From assembly GCA_938023415.1 (NCBI GenBank), contig CALHEE010000008.1:1-36990 (forward strand): 36,990 nt of DNA, written 5' to 3'. Below the pieces are notes generated by a model. The model had not been told where the DNA came from, made no database searches, and was given only the letters and a program-made list of their open reading frames with translations. The translations under genes were made by a program, and so were the position numbers. The DNA comes from Minisyncoccota bacterium. Lineage in GTDB: Bacteria; Patescibacteriota; Minisyncoccia; Minisyncoccales; GBS-2. The first letter of the stretch is position 1. Each line of letters starts with the position of its first letter. Of the stretch, positions 23,597 through 31,822 are shown piece by piece.

Positions 23597-24133
23597 ATGG
23601 TCGAAATAGTTCCAAAATCAAGCGAAAAAGAAAACGGCTCAACAGGTTTTCTATTTTTCTTTTCTCTCTTTTTTTTATTTGCTTCCATCATTGCCTATTT
23701 TGTTTTTCTTTCTCTTCAAAAAAAAGCAGAAGCTTCAATCCAAAATTTACAAGAAAGACTAGCTAAAGAAAAAACCGCTGAGATTGAAGCTTTAGAAAAA
23801 ACTCTTCAAGATTACGAAAAAAGGTTAAGAAATATTGAACCTCTTTTAAAAGAGCATGTCTTTACCTCAAAACTTTTTGCAGAGCTAGAAAAAAACACTC
23901 ATCCTCAGGTTTTCTTCTATCATTTTGATTTAGATTGTCCTAACTTAACCGTCACCCTCAAGGGAAAAAGTAAGGATTTTTTTAGTCTAGGTCAACAAAT
24001 TTTAATCTTAGAAAAAAATCCAAAAATTGCCAACCCAACCTTAGAACAACTCAGTTTAGATCAAGAGAAAATGGTCGATTTTGTTTTAAGGTTTCAATTT
24101 AGTCCTGATTTAATAAAAATTAATCTAAAATGA
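23597..24133 (+). CDS. pilN: Type IV pilus assembly protein PilN
   Basis: A 178-residue inner-membrane protein. A short cytoplasmic N-terminus MVEIVPKSSEKENGS precedes TM 17-40, a coiled coil at about 41-90 and a ferredoxin-like extracytoplasmic part. The usual PilN start (INLLPxxxR) is replaced by VEIVPKSSE, a diverged PilM-binding peptide. The call rests on order (after PilM, before PilO), size and topology. It overlaps pilO by 4 nt. Confidence 0.82.
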   Translation: MVEIVPKSSEKENGSTGFLFFFSLFFLFASIIAYFVFLSLQKKAEASIQNLQERLAKEKTAEIEALEKTLQDYEKRLRNIEPLLKEHVFTSKLFAELEKNTHPQVFFYHFDLDCPNLTVTLKGKSKDFFSLGQQILILEKNPKIANPTLEQLSLDQEKMVDFVLRFQFSPDLIKINLK

Positions 24134-24645
24134 GAAATGAAACATTTTACGCTTTAACCTTCTCATTTTTGGCCATCTTGATCATTTTCTTTTGGGTTTT
24201 GCCCCAATATCAGAATATGATTAGTATCAAAAAAGTCCTGGCGGATTTTGAATCAGCTAAAAGAGAGCAGGAAAATTATTTTGAACAATTAAAAAAAACA
24301 GCCAGAGAGCTAGAAAGATACAAAGAAACACTCTCTAAGATTGAGTCTGCCCTTCCTAATAATCCTTCTTTGCCTCAATTTTTCAATTTTTTTCAAAAAC
24401 TTTCCTCCCAATCTGGATTTAATTTTACTCAAATAAGTTCTATTACTACTGACTCCCTTCCCCAAGAGGACTTAAAAATAACGAAAATTGAAATAATAGG
24501 AAGCGGTAATTATCTTGATTTTAAAAACTTTCTTTCTGGCTTGGAAACTTCCAGCAGATTAATTGAGGTGGAAAATATTTCTTTTTCTTCTGGGGAAAAA
24601 GAACCTTTTCAATTTAATCTTAAAGTAAGAATTTACAGCTATTAA
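24130..24645 (+). CDS. pilO: Type IV pilus assembly protein PilO
   Basis: A 171-residue protein: TM at about 7-25, coiled coil at about 37-75, then a ferredoxin-like domain (FFQKLSSQSGFNFTQISSI, LKITKIEIIGSGNYLDFKNFL, RLIEVENISF). This is the standard PilO layout; PilN and PilO form a heterodimer that lines up the pilus machine. Its start overlaps the pilN stop. Confidence 0.87.
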   Translation: MRNETFYALTFSFLAILIIFFWVLPQYQNMISIKKVLADFESAKREQENYFEQLKKTARELERYKETLSKIESALPNNPSLPQFFNFFQKLSSQSGFNFTQISSITTDSLPQEDLKITKIEIIGSGNYLDFKNFLSGLETSSRLIEVENISFSSGEKEPFQFNLKVRIYSY

Positions 24646-24649
24646 TTTT

Positions 24650-24973
24650 ATGGCCATTGTCTTTAAAGAAAAGCTTAAAACCCAACAATTTTTCCTATAT
24701 TTACTTTTCCTTTTGATTATCGGGGTTATTTTTCTCATTGGATGGCGACTTACAACCAAAAGAATCAGTCCTCAAGAGACGGCAATTCCCCAATTTGGAA
24801 AAAGAGTGAAAATAAATTTTGAAGTTTTGAAACATCCTCTTTTACAAATCCTCCAACCGATTGAAAAAATTCCTCCTTTGGAAACTGAATTAAACCGAGA
24901 AAATCCTTTTCTTCCTTATCCAACCTCTACTCCTCCCAAATTTCAACTGAAAGGTACTACCCCTTCTCAATAA
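24650..24973 (+). CDS. Small membrane protein of the pilus operon (PilP position)
   Basis: A 107-residue protein with one TM (about 14-32) and an extracytoplasmic tail containing ILQPIEKIPPLETELNRENPFLPYP. It sits where PilP would be, but PilP is a lipoprotein and no lipobox cysteine is present; a bacterium with no outer membrane needs no PilP/PilQ pair. I do not recognise a named family. The ENPFLPY peptide resembles the short PFxP-type segments of pilus-operon proteins and may contact PilN/PilO, but this is only inference. Confidence 0.65.
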   Translation: MAIVFKEKLKTQQFFLYLLFLLIIGVIFLIGWRLTTKRISPQETAIPQFGKRVKINFEVLKHPLLQILQPIEKIPPLETELNRENPFLPYPTSTPPKFQLKGTTPSQ

Positions 24974-24982
24974 TTTATTAGC

Positions 24983-26701
24983 ATGGCCTTGATAGAACAA
25001 CTCATTCAAAGAGGAATTCTCAAGAAAAATGAAGGGCTCTCTTTAATGGAAGAGGTAAGTAAAAGTGGTAAAAAAGAGGAAGAAATAATCTTAGAAAAAG
25101 AAATCTTATCAGAAGAAAAACTTTTTGAAATCAAATCAGAACTTTTAAAAATTCCCTTAAAGAAAATAAGAGAAGAAGAAGTCTCAACTGAGGTTTTAAA
25201 AGAAATCCCTGAGGAAACGGCAAAATACTACCAACTAGTGCCCTTAGAAAAGAGGGGGCAAACTTTAGAAATAGGAATGGTTTTTCCTGAAGATTTGGAT
25301 GCTCGGGAAGCTTTAAATTTTTTGTCTCGAATTAAAAATCTTGATTACCAGATTTTTCTCATTACTCCAAGCACTTTCAAAAAAATCTTGGCAAGATACC
25401 ATACCCCAAAAAGGGAAGTAGAAAATGTCTTGTCAGAGTTAGAAGAAGTATTCAGAGGGGAAAAAATTTCTGCTTTAGCAGAAGTAGAAAGGGCGGTCGA
25501 AGAAGAAGCTCCTATTTCTAAGATCGTGGGGGTGATTTTAAAATATGGGGTTGAAGGAGAAGCTTCCGATATTCACATTGAACCATTGAGAGATAAACTC
25601 AGAGTTCGTTTTAGAAGGCTGGGAAGGCTATACACTTCATTTTTTTTACCCCTAAAAATTTTACCTGCAATCGTTGCCAGAATTAAAATTCTTTCTAATC
25701 TCAGAATTGATGAAACAAGAATTCCTCAAGATGGTAGATTTTCTCTTAAATTAGAAGGAAGAGAAATAGATTTTCGCGTTTCTACTTTTCCCACTTCAGG
25801 AGGTGAAAAAGTAGCCATTAGAATTTTAGATCCAAGAGTGGGATTAAAAAAATTTGAAGATTTGGGTCTTTCTGGAAGAAATTTTGAGGTTGTGACTAGG
25901 GCAATCCAAAAGCCTTATGGAATGATTTTGGCCACCGGCCCTACAGGTTCTGGTAAAACTACCACTCTCTATGCCATTTTACAGCTTCTCAACAAAGAAC
26001 AAGTAAATGTGGTCACTTTGGAAGATCCGGTAGAATATTATATCGAAGGCCTCAATCAATCTCAGATAAGGCCGGAAATCAATTATGATTTTGCCCGAGG
26101 TTTGAGACATGTGTTAAGGCAAGATCCAGATGTCATTATGGTTGGGGAAATTAGAGATCAAGAAACAGCTAGCTTAGCGATTCACGCTGCCCTCACTGGA
26201 CACTTAGTACTCTCTACCTTACATACTAACAATGCCTTAGGGGTCATTCCGCGATTACTCGATTTAGGAGTCCAACCTTTTCTAATTCCCCCTACTTTAA
26301 ACATTGCCTTGGCCCAGAGATTAGTCAGGAGGTTGTGTGATAAATGTAAAAAGGAGATTGAACCAGAAGAAGAAATTAAAGAAATGATCCTGAAAGAAAT
26401 CGAAAATCTCCCCCCCGAAGCAAGATCAGAAATTCCAGAAACCATTTCCATCTGGAAACCGGTGGGGTGTCCAGATTGTCATGGAGAAGGATTTAGTGGT
26501 CGAATTGCTCTTTTTGAGGTTTTGGAAATGACCCCCCAATTAGGAAAAATCATTTTAAGAGAACCAAGCGAATCAGCCATTTTCCAAGAAGCAAGACGGC
26601 AAGGAATGATTACTATGAAACAAGATGGAATAATCAAGGTTTTAAAAGGAATTACCACCTTAGAAGAGGTCTTTAGGGTAACAATCCAAACAGAAGAATG
26701 A
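24983..26701 (+). CDS. pilB: Type IV pilus extension ATPase PilB
   Basis: A 572-residue GspE/PilB hexameric ATPase powering pilus extension. An MshEN-type N-terminal domain (1-135) precedes the ATPase core with SDIHIEPLRDKLRVRFR (about 195-211). Walker A is ATGPTGSGKTTT (317-328), the Asp box/Walker B contains QDPDVIMVGEIRDQET, and the His box ends ALTGHLVLSTLHTNNA. A tetracysteine zinc site is formed by CDKC and CPDC, as in PilB/GspE but not PilT. All catalytic motifs are intact. It overlaps the response regulator gene by 4 nt. Confidence 0.97.
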   Translation: MALIEQLIQRGILKKNEGLSLMEEVSKSGKKEEEIILEKEILSEEKLFEIKSELLKIPLKKIREEEVSTEVLKEIPEETAKYYQLVPLEKRGQTLEIGMVFPEDLDAREALNFLSRIKNLDYQIFLITPSTFKKILARYHTPKREVENVLSELEEVFRGEKISALAEVERAVEEEAPISKIVGVILKYGVEGEASDIHIEPLRDKLRVRFRRLGRLYTSFFLPLKILPAIVARIKILSNLRIDETRIPQDGRFSLKLEGREIDFRVSTFPTSGGEKVAIRILDPRVGLKKFEDLGLSGRNFEVVTRAIQKPYGMILATGPTGSGKTTTLYAILQLLNKEQVNVVTLEDPVEYYIEGLNQSQIRPEINYDFARGLRHVLRQDPDVIMVGEIRDQETASLAIHAALTGHLVLSTLHTNNALGVIPRLLDLGVQPFLIPPTLNIALAQRLVRRLCDKCKKEIEPEEEIKEMILKEIENLPPEARSEIPETISIWKPVGCPDCHGEGFSGRIALFEVLEMTPQLGKIILREPSESAIFQEARRQGMITMKQDGIIKVLKGITTLEEVFRVTIQTEE

Positions 26702-27066
26702 AAAAAAGAATTTTATTAGTCGAAGATGACCCCTTTTTAATTGATATTTACACTACCAAATTAAAAGAAGAGGGTTTTTTAATCGATGTTGCCACTACTG
26801 GTGAAGAGTGTTTAAAAAAAATAAAAGAAGAAAAATTCAATCTTTTGATTTTAGATATTGTTTTGCCAGAAATTGATGGTTGGGAAATTTTAGAAAGATT
26901 GAAGAAAGAAAAAGAGGATCAAGATTTAAAAGTCTTAATTCTCTCTAACCTTGGCCAAAAAGAAGAGATAGAAAGAGGATTAAGTTTAGGAGCAAATAAA
27001 TACTTGGTCAAGGCCCACCATACTCCCTCGGAAATAGTAGAAAAAATAAAAGAAATGTTAAAATAA
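26698..27066 (+). CDS. Single-domain CheY-like response regulator
   Basis: A 122-residue receiver domain with no output domain. The acidic pair is D10/D11, the phosphoacceptor D53 (LLILDIVLPEIDGWE), the Thr/Ser switch S83 (ILSNLG) and the conserved lysine K105 (KYLVKAHH). It lies between pilB (4 nt overlap) and pilT (1 nt gap), so it is made with the motor ATPases. By analogy with PilG/PilH and CheY it could tune pilus extension or retraction by protein contact. No histidine kinase or phosphatase is in the window. Confidence 0.93.
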   Translation: MKKRILLVEDDPFLIDIYTTKLKEEGFLIDVATTGEECLKKIKEEKFNLLILDIVLPEIDGWEILERLKKEKEDQDLKVLILSNLGQKEEIERGLSLGANKYLVKAHHTPSEIVEKIKEMLK

Positions 27067-27067
27067 G

Positions 27068-28156
27068 ATGCGAGAGAAGTACTTTTCCCAACTAAATAAC
27101 CTTTTGGAATTAACAATAAAAGAAGAAGCTTCTGATTTACATTTATCTGCTGGTTATTTTCCTACTCTCAGAATAAAAGGCAATCTTTTCCCTCTTTCTT
27201 ATGAAAGGAAACTGACGGAAGAAGATACTCAGGGTTTAGCTTTCGCTCTCATGACGAGTCAGCAAAGAGAGAGGTTTTTACAACAAAAAGAAATCGACTT
27301 TTCTTTTCAATTTAAAGACAAGGCACGCTTTCGGGTCAATGTCTTTTTTCAGAGAGGAAATATTTCCATTGCTTTAAGAGTCATTCCAAATAAAATTAGA
27401 ACGATTGAAGAATTAAATCTTCCCCCCATTTTGCATTATTTTGCCAGAGCCAATCAAGGATTTGTTTTAGTTTGCGGTCCCTCCTCCCATGGTAAGTCCA
27501 CTACCTTAGCTGCCCTAATTAATGAAATAAATGAAAATAGAACGGAACACATCATCACCATTGAAGACCCTATCGAATATATCTTTGAACCAAAAAAATC
27601 AATGATTGAACAAAGAGAAGTGGGCCAAGACACTCTTTCTTTCGTCAAAGCACTGCGCTCCACTCTTCGCCAAGATCCTGATGTCATCATGATTGGTGAA
27701 ATGAGAGATCCAGAAACAATGGCGACCGCGATCACTGCTGCAGAAACTGGACATTTAGTCTTTGCCACTCTTCATACCAATTCTGCTGCTCAAACCATTC
27801 ACCGAATTGTTGACTCTTTCCCCCCAGAACAGCAAAATCAAATTAGGGCTCAATTGGCCAGCTCTCTTTTAGGAATTGTTTCCCAAAGATTAATACCTAC
27901 GACTAAAGGAGGTTTAATACCTGCCTGCGAGGTAATGATCATGACGCCAGCCATTGCTAATTTAATTAGGGAAAATAAAATCCATGAAATTCCCATGGTC
28001 ATTGAAACTTCAGCTGAAGTGGGAATGATTTCTCTAAATAGATCCTTGGCCAATTTGGTAAAAGAAGGAAAAATTTCTTTGGAAAATGCCCTTAACTATT
28101 CGCTCAACCCAGGAGAACTAAAAATGCTTTTAAGATCAAAACAATATGAAGTTTAA
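27068..28156 (+). CDS. pilT: Type IV pilus retraction ATPase PilT
   Basis: A 362-residue PilT. The N-terminal PAS-like domain starts with LLELTIKEEASDLHLSAG. Walker A is CGPSSHGKSTT (GPSSHGKS 137-144), slightly different from the usual GPTGSGKS. The Asp box TIEDPIEY, Walker B VIMIGEMRDPET and His box TGHLVFATLHTNSA follow. The AIRNLIRE signature of retraction ATPases appears as AIANLIRE (about 297-304). It has no tetracysteine, as expected. It overlaps pilC by 11 nt. Together with PilB it predicts pili that both extend and retract. Confidence 0.96.
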   Translation: MREKYFSQLNNLLELTIKEEASDLHLSAGYFPTLRIKGNLFPLSYERKLTEEDTQGLAFALMTSQQRERFLQQKEIDFSFQFKDKARFRVNVFFQRGNISIALRVIPNKIRTIEELNLPPILHYFARANQGFVLVCGPSSHGKSTTLAALINEINENRTEHIITIEDPIEYIFEPKKSMIEQREVGQDTLSFVKALRSTLRQDPDVIMIGEMRDPETMATAITAAETGHLVFATLHTNSAAQTIHRIVDSFPPEQQNQIRAQLASSLLGIVSQRLIPTTKGGLIPACEVMIMTPAIANLIRENKIHEIPMVIETSAEVGMISLNRSLANLVKEGKISLENALNYSLNPGELKMLLRSKQYEV

Positions 28157-29360
28157 TTATCAAGCCAGAACCAAAGAAGGAGAAATTCGAACAGGTCAAA
28201 TTGAAGCTTTCTCAAAAGAGGCAGCAATTGCCATTTTGCAAAAATACGGCCTCTATCCCACCTTTATTGAAGAAGCAAAGCGACCTTTTTATGCCAGAGA
28301 AATTTATCTTTTCCGAAAGGTTTCGCTTAAAGATTTGGTTTTTGCAACCAGAGAATTAGCAATTATGTTCCGCTCTGGTGTTCCATTTGTTGAGGCAATA
28401 AGTAGCGTTGCCCAAGAAACACAAAATTTAAAATTGAAAGAAATATTTTTCGAATTAGCAAAAGAAGTAAAGTCAGGAAGTTCTCTTTCTGATGCCCTCG
28501 CTCGCTATCCTGAGGTTTTTTCTTCTTTTTACATCTCTATGGTAAAAATTGGTGAAATATCTGGACAGCTCCCTCAGGTTTTAGAAAGCATCGCCGAATA
28601 TTTGGAAAGGAATTATCATTTTACTTCTCGAATCCGAGGAGCTCTTCTTTATCCGACAATTGTAATCTTCCTTGTCCTGGTGGTAGTTTTTTTGATTTTC
28701 TTTATTGTCGGACCGAAATTAGTGGGATTAATTGCTACCATGGAAAAAAATCCTCCTTTTTCTCTCCAGATTTTATTGGCAATCAAAGAATTTTTCAAAA
28801 ATTGGGGGGCTCTTTTGTTTTTGTTTTTTAGCGGGATAATTGTTTCTTTAACTGTTTATTTTGAAACCCCAACTGGAAAAGAAGAGTTTAAGAGAATTTC
28901 CTTAAAATTACCTTTTCTCGGTTCTTTCTTGAAAACAGCTTATCTTGCTCGTTTTGGAAAAACTTTAGCCACTCTCATTTCAGCTGGCGTGCCCATTGCC
29001 GAAGCTCTAGAGGTAGGAAGCGATGTCATTGGAGAAAATATTTACAAAGATGCAATTTTGACTGTCAAAGAGGCGGTCCAGGCTGGAGAAAGTCTTTCCA
29101 ATGCCTTAAAAAAAGAACAAATGCTTTTCCCTCCTTTCTTTTGGGAAATGATCGCCGTGGGAGAAAAAACGGGTAATCTTTCAAAGACCTTATTGAGTGT
29201 AAGTGAATTTTATGAAAAAGAGTTGGAAAGAAAAATCGAAACTTTTTCTACCTTGGTAGAACCTGTGCTCATTATATTTGTTGGGATAATTGTTGGTCTC
29301 TTGGTCATTACTGTTTTCAATGCCATCTACAGCTCAATTTCTGGTTGGGAAGGCATTTAA
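28146..29360 (+). CDS. pilC: Type IV pilus platform protein PilC
   Basis: A 404-residue inner-membrane platform protein with two T2SSF cytoplasmic domains (about 60-185 and 265-380). Repeat 1 has FATRELAIMFRSGVPFVEAI and repeat 2 FGKTLATLISAGVPIAEAL. TM helices lie at about 168-195, 217-240 and 370-397. It turns during ATP hydrolysis by PilB/PilT to insert or remove pilins. The N-terminus begins with the usual FNYQARTKEGEIRTGQIEA. It is the last gene of the pilus operon; tRNA-Val starts 7 nt after its stop. Confidence 0.96.
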   Translation: MKFNYQARTKEGEIRTGQIEAFSKEAAIAILQKYGLYPTFIEEAKRPFYAREIYLFRKVSLKDLVFATRELAIMFRSGVPFVEAISSVAQETQNLKLKEIFFELAKEVKSGSSLSDALARYPEVFSSFYISMVKIGEISGQLPQVLESIAEYLERNYHFTSRIRGALLYPTIVIFLVLVVVFLIFFIVGPKLVGLIATMEKNPPFSLQILLAIKEFFKNWGALLFLFFSGIIVSLTVYFETPTGKEEFKRISLKLPFLGSFLKTAYLARFGKTLATLISAGVPIAEALEVGSDVIGENIYKDAILTVKEAVQAGESLSNALKKEQMLFPPFFWEMIAVGEKTGNLSKTLLSVSEFYEKELERKIETFSTLVEPVLIIFVGIIVGLLVITVFNAIYSSISGWEGI

Positions 29361-29367
29361 GAATTTT

Positions 29368-29439
29368 GGGCGGGTAGCTCAGTGGAAGAGCGCTTCTCTT
29401 ACACAGAAGAGGTCGTAGGTTCAAGTCCTACCCCGCCCA
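29368..29439 (+). tRNA. tRNA-Val(TAC)
   Basis: Acceptor GGGCGGG/CCCGCCC, anticodon stem CTTCT/AGAAG around loop CTTACAC (anticodon TAC), T-loop TTCAAGT, discriminator A, no CCA. No clear separate promoter; it may be cut from the end of the pilus transcript. Confidence 0.95.
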
Positions 29440-29467
29440 CTTTTGTTTAGTTTTCTCATCATTGAAA

Positions 29468-29496
29468 TTGCTTCAAAAACCTGATATTTTTAAGAA
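29468..29496 (+). promoter_or_regulatory. Promoter of the tRNA-Ser(CGA)/infB unit
   Basis: TTGCTT (29468-29473), 17 nt spacer, TAAGAA (29491-29496), 14 nt before tRNA-Ser. Confidence 0.4.
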
Positions 29497-29510
29497 TTGC
29501 AGATGATTTT

Positions 29511-29595
29511 GGTGGGTTGGCAGAATGGCTATTGCGCGGCTCTCGAAAAGCCGTGGGTATTTTTACCCTTGTAGGTTCGAATCCTACACCCACCG
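29511..29595 (+). tRNA. tRNA-Ser(CGA)
   Basis: Acceptor GGTGGGT/ACCCACC, anticodon stem CGGCT/AGCCG around CTCGAAA (anticodon CGA), long variable arm GGGTA/TACCC, T-loop TTCGAAT, discriminator G then CC but not CCA. The next gene's ATG follows after 8 nt. Confidence 0.95.
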
Positions 29596-29603
29596 CCTAC
29601 TTT

Positions 29604-30035
29604 ATGATTTTCGATTTTTTTAAAAGAAAGAAAGAAAAAAGAGGTGAGGAAAGAAATTTGAAAGAGGTCTTTTTTCAACTAGAAAAGATCAATAAAGAAC
29701 TAGAAAAAATTAAAAAAGAAATAGAAGAGTTGAAAAAGAAAAATGATTTTAATATCCAAAAAGTTGGAATGGTAAGGTTTAACCCTTTCCAGGAAATTGG
29801 TGGAAACCAGAGTTTTTCTTTGGCCTTGTTAGACGCCAACGATAATGGCATCGTCATTACCAGTTTATATACCAGGGAAGGAAACCGCATCTTTGGAAAG
29901 CCAATCAAAAATGGAGCCTCAGAATATTTGCTTTCCGAAGAAGAAAAATTGGCAATTGAAAAAGCAAAACATGAAAGATTCAACACAAAAGTTAATAACA
30001 AAACCTCCAGTGGTAGTAGTTTTGGGACACATTGA
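29604..30035 (+). CDS. DUF4446 family protein
   Basis: A 143-residue protein. Residues 1-50 form a charged region with a coiled coil (EKINKELEKIKKEIEELKKK). Residues 52-120 match DUF4446: IQKVGMVRFNPFQEIGGNQ, SFSLALLDANDNGIVITSLY, REGNRIFGKPI, YLLSEEEKLAIEKA. Function is unknown. DUF4446 proteins often have an N-terminal TM helix, absent here. The open frame continues upstream through the tRNA, but the ATG at 29604, 8 nt after tRNA-Ser, is the true start. The last 21 residues are read out of frame from the first codons of infB and look like a run-on tail after loss of an earlier stop. Confidence 0.85.
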   Translation: MIFDFFKRKKEKRGEERNLKEVFFQLEKINKELEKIKKEIEELKKKNDFNIQKVGMVRFNPFQEIGGNQSFSLALLDANDNGIVITSLYTREGNRIFGKPIKNGASEYLLSEEEKLAIEKAKHERFNTKVNNKTSSGSSFGTH

Positions 30036-31461
30036 TCACGGGAAAACTTCCTTGCTTTTGGCCATTCGAGAAATGAAGGTACCTTCAGGAAAACCCGGAG
30101 GAGTAATCACCCAACACCTCGGAGCTTATCAAGTAGAGAAAAATAATCGCAAAATTACTTTTATCGATACGCCGGGACACGAAGCTTTTTCCCAAATGAG
30201 ATCTCGAGGGGCAAAAGTAGCTGACATTGCTATTTTGGTTATTGACGCAGTTGAGGGTATTCAAGTGCAAACAAAAGAGGCAATCTCTCATATTAGAAAG
30301 GCCCAAATTCCAATGATTGTCGCCATTAATAAGATAGATAAACCAACCGCTAATCCAGAAAAAATAAAAAGAGATCTTCAAAAGGAAGGAATTTTAGTGG
30401 AGGAGTTTGGAGGGAAAGTTCCGGTGGTAAATACTTCGGCAAAAACTGGCCAGGGTATTGAAGAGCTTTTAGAACTCATATTACTTTTGGCAGAGATGGA
30501 AAACCTTCAGGCTGATCTTTCTAAGGAGGCAGAAGGAGTAATCATTGAAGCTTATTTAGATTCAAAAAGAGGTCCGGTAGCAACCTTAATTTTAAGTGAA
30601 GGTCAATTGAAAATAGGCGAGATCGTTGCTACCCCCTCTACCCTTGGAAAAGTAAAAAGTCTAAAGGATTTTCAGGGTAAAAACCTTGAAAATGCACTTC
30701 CTGGTCAACCGGTTCTTTTAATCGGTTTGGAAAAGGTTCCAGAAGTAGGAGAAATAATAAAAGCCTTTCCTAATTTTGAAAAGGCTCAAGAATATCTCAA
30801 GAAAGAAAAAAAGAAAGAAGGTGAGTTTTTAAGAGTAAAGCCTGGCCAGAAGGTTCTTAATTTAATTTTAAAAACTGATGTTTTAGGGAGCTTGGAGGCG
30901 ATCGAAGAAATTTTAAAGAGATTACCTCAAGATGAAATCATCTTGAGAATCTTGAAAGCTGAGGTGGGAGAAATTACTCCAAGCGATATTGAGTTGGCCA
31001 AAACAGGCAGAGCTATGATCGTAGGTTTTCGAACCAAACTTAATCCTGCTGCTCAGGTTTTCCTACAAAGAGAAAAAATTAAAATTCTCCAGTTTGAAGT
31101 AATTTATGATTTGATAGAAGGAATAAGAAAATTGATGGAAAAAATGCGCAAACCAGAAATTGTCAGGGTAGAATTAGGGAAAATAAAAGTGCTGGTTAAT
31201 TTTTGGGCAGAAAAAAATCGTCAGATCGTTGGGGGAAGGGTGATTGAAGGAGAAGTAAAAAAAGGAGGGGAAATTGAGATTGTTCGGGCAGAAGAAGTAA
31301 TCGGCCATGGAAGAATCATTAATCTCCAAATCAATAAAAAAGATGTAGAAAGAGCGACAAAGGGCCAAGAGTGTGGGATTTTGTATGAAGGAGAGGGAAA
31401 AATTTTAGAGGGAGACATTTTAATAATTTATACTTACCAGCGCGAAAAAAAAGAAATATAA
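29971..31461 (+). CDS. infB: Translation initiation factor IF-2, N-terminally minimal
   Basis: A 496-residue IF-2. The GTPase domain starts almost at once: G1 GHIDHGKT (19-26, Ile in place of the usual Val), G3 DTPGH, G4 NKID, then domain II, the C1 helix region (LRVKPGQKVLNLILKTDVLGSLEAI) and the fMet-tRNA-binding C2 domain. The N-terminal domains of E. coli IF-2 (890 residues) are missing. The start at 29971 lies 65 nt inside the DUF4446 gene; in-frame ATGs further upstream would need the conserved DUF4446 region to be read in a second frame. rbfA follows with a 1 nt gap, the common infB-rbfA pairing. Confidence 0.95.
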   Translation: MKDSTQKLITKPPVVVVLGHIDHGKTSLLLAIREMKVPSGKPGGVITQHLGAYQVEKNNRKITFIDTPGHEAFSQMRSRGAKVADIAILVIDAVEGIQVQTKEAISHIRKAQIPMIVAINKIDKPTANPEKIKRDLQKEGILVEEFGGKVPVVNTSAKTGQGIEELLELILLLAEMENLQADLSKEAEGVIIEAYLDSKRGPVATLILSEGQLKIGEIVATPSTLGKVKSLKDFQGKNLENALPGQPVLLIGLEKVPEVGEIIKAFPNFEKAQEYLKKEKKKEGEFLRVKPGQKVLNLILKTDVLGSLEAIEEILKRLPQDEIILRILKAEVGEITPSDIELAKTGRAMIVGFRTKLNPAAQVFLQREKIKILQFEVIYDLIEGIRKLMEKMRKPEIVRVELGKIKVLVNFWAEKNRQIVGGRVIEGEVKKGGEIEIVRAEEVIGHGRIINLQINKKDVERATKGQECGILYEGEGKILEGDILIIYTYQREKKEI

Positions 31462-31462
31462 T

Positions 31463-31807
31463 ATGAGAAAGCGCCTTTTGCGAGTCAATCGTTTGATCAA
31501 AGAGGAGTTGGGAAAAATAATTTTAAAAGAGGTTGAATTTGAAAGAGAGGTTCTTGTAACCATTACCAGGGTAGAAAGCACTCCTAATCTAGAAGAGGCC
31601 AAAATTTTTGTCTCTACTTTTCCGGAGGGCAAAAGTGAAAAAGTGCTCAAACTTTTAAATGCCCAGATATATCATTTACAGCAAAAACTAAACCAAAAAC
31701 TAAAGATGGAAAACGTTCCAAAAATTAAATTTGTTGAAGAGAAAAAAGTAGCGGAAGCTGGAAGAATTGAAAAAATCTTAGAAGAATTGAAAAAAAGCGA
31801 AAAGTAA
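31463..31807 (+). CDS. rbfA: Ribosome-binding factor A
   Basis: A 114-residue single KH-fold protein (RVNRLIKEELGKIIL, LVTITRVESTPNLEEAKIFV, and the late PKIKFVEEKKVAEAGRIEKIL). RbfA binds the 30S subunit during late maturation of the 16S 5' end. Normal length. A promoter for tRNA-Cys lies over its last codons. Confidence 0.93.
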   Translation: MRKRLLRVNRLIKEELGKIILKEVEFEREVLVTITRVESTPNLEEAKIFVSTFPEGKSEKVLKLLNAQIYHLQQKLNQKLKMENVPKIKFVEEKKVAEAGRIEKILEELKKSEK

Positions 31808-31815
31808 GTTAAAAT
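31787..31815 (+). promoter_or_regulatory. Promoter of tRNA-Cys/tRNA-Leu
   Basis: TTGAAA (31787-31792), 17 nt spacer, TAAAAT (31810-31815), inside and just past rbfA. The -10 box ends 7 nt before the first base of tRNA-Cys, so the primary 5' end should be at about the mature tRNA end. Confidence 0.55.
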
Positions 31816-31822
31816 TTAGCCA

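Noticed and set aside
29517-29603. An N-terminal extension of the DUF4446 protein inside tRNA-Ser
   Set aside because: It is tRNA sequence read as codons; the coding-like composition and charged N-terminus begin at 29604.
29845-29970. A 42-residue N-terminal extension of IF-2
   Set aside because: It would read the conserved DUF4446 core in a second frame and shows no IF-2 N-domain features.
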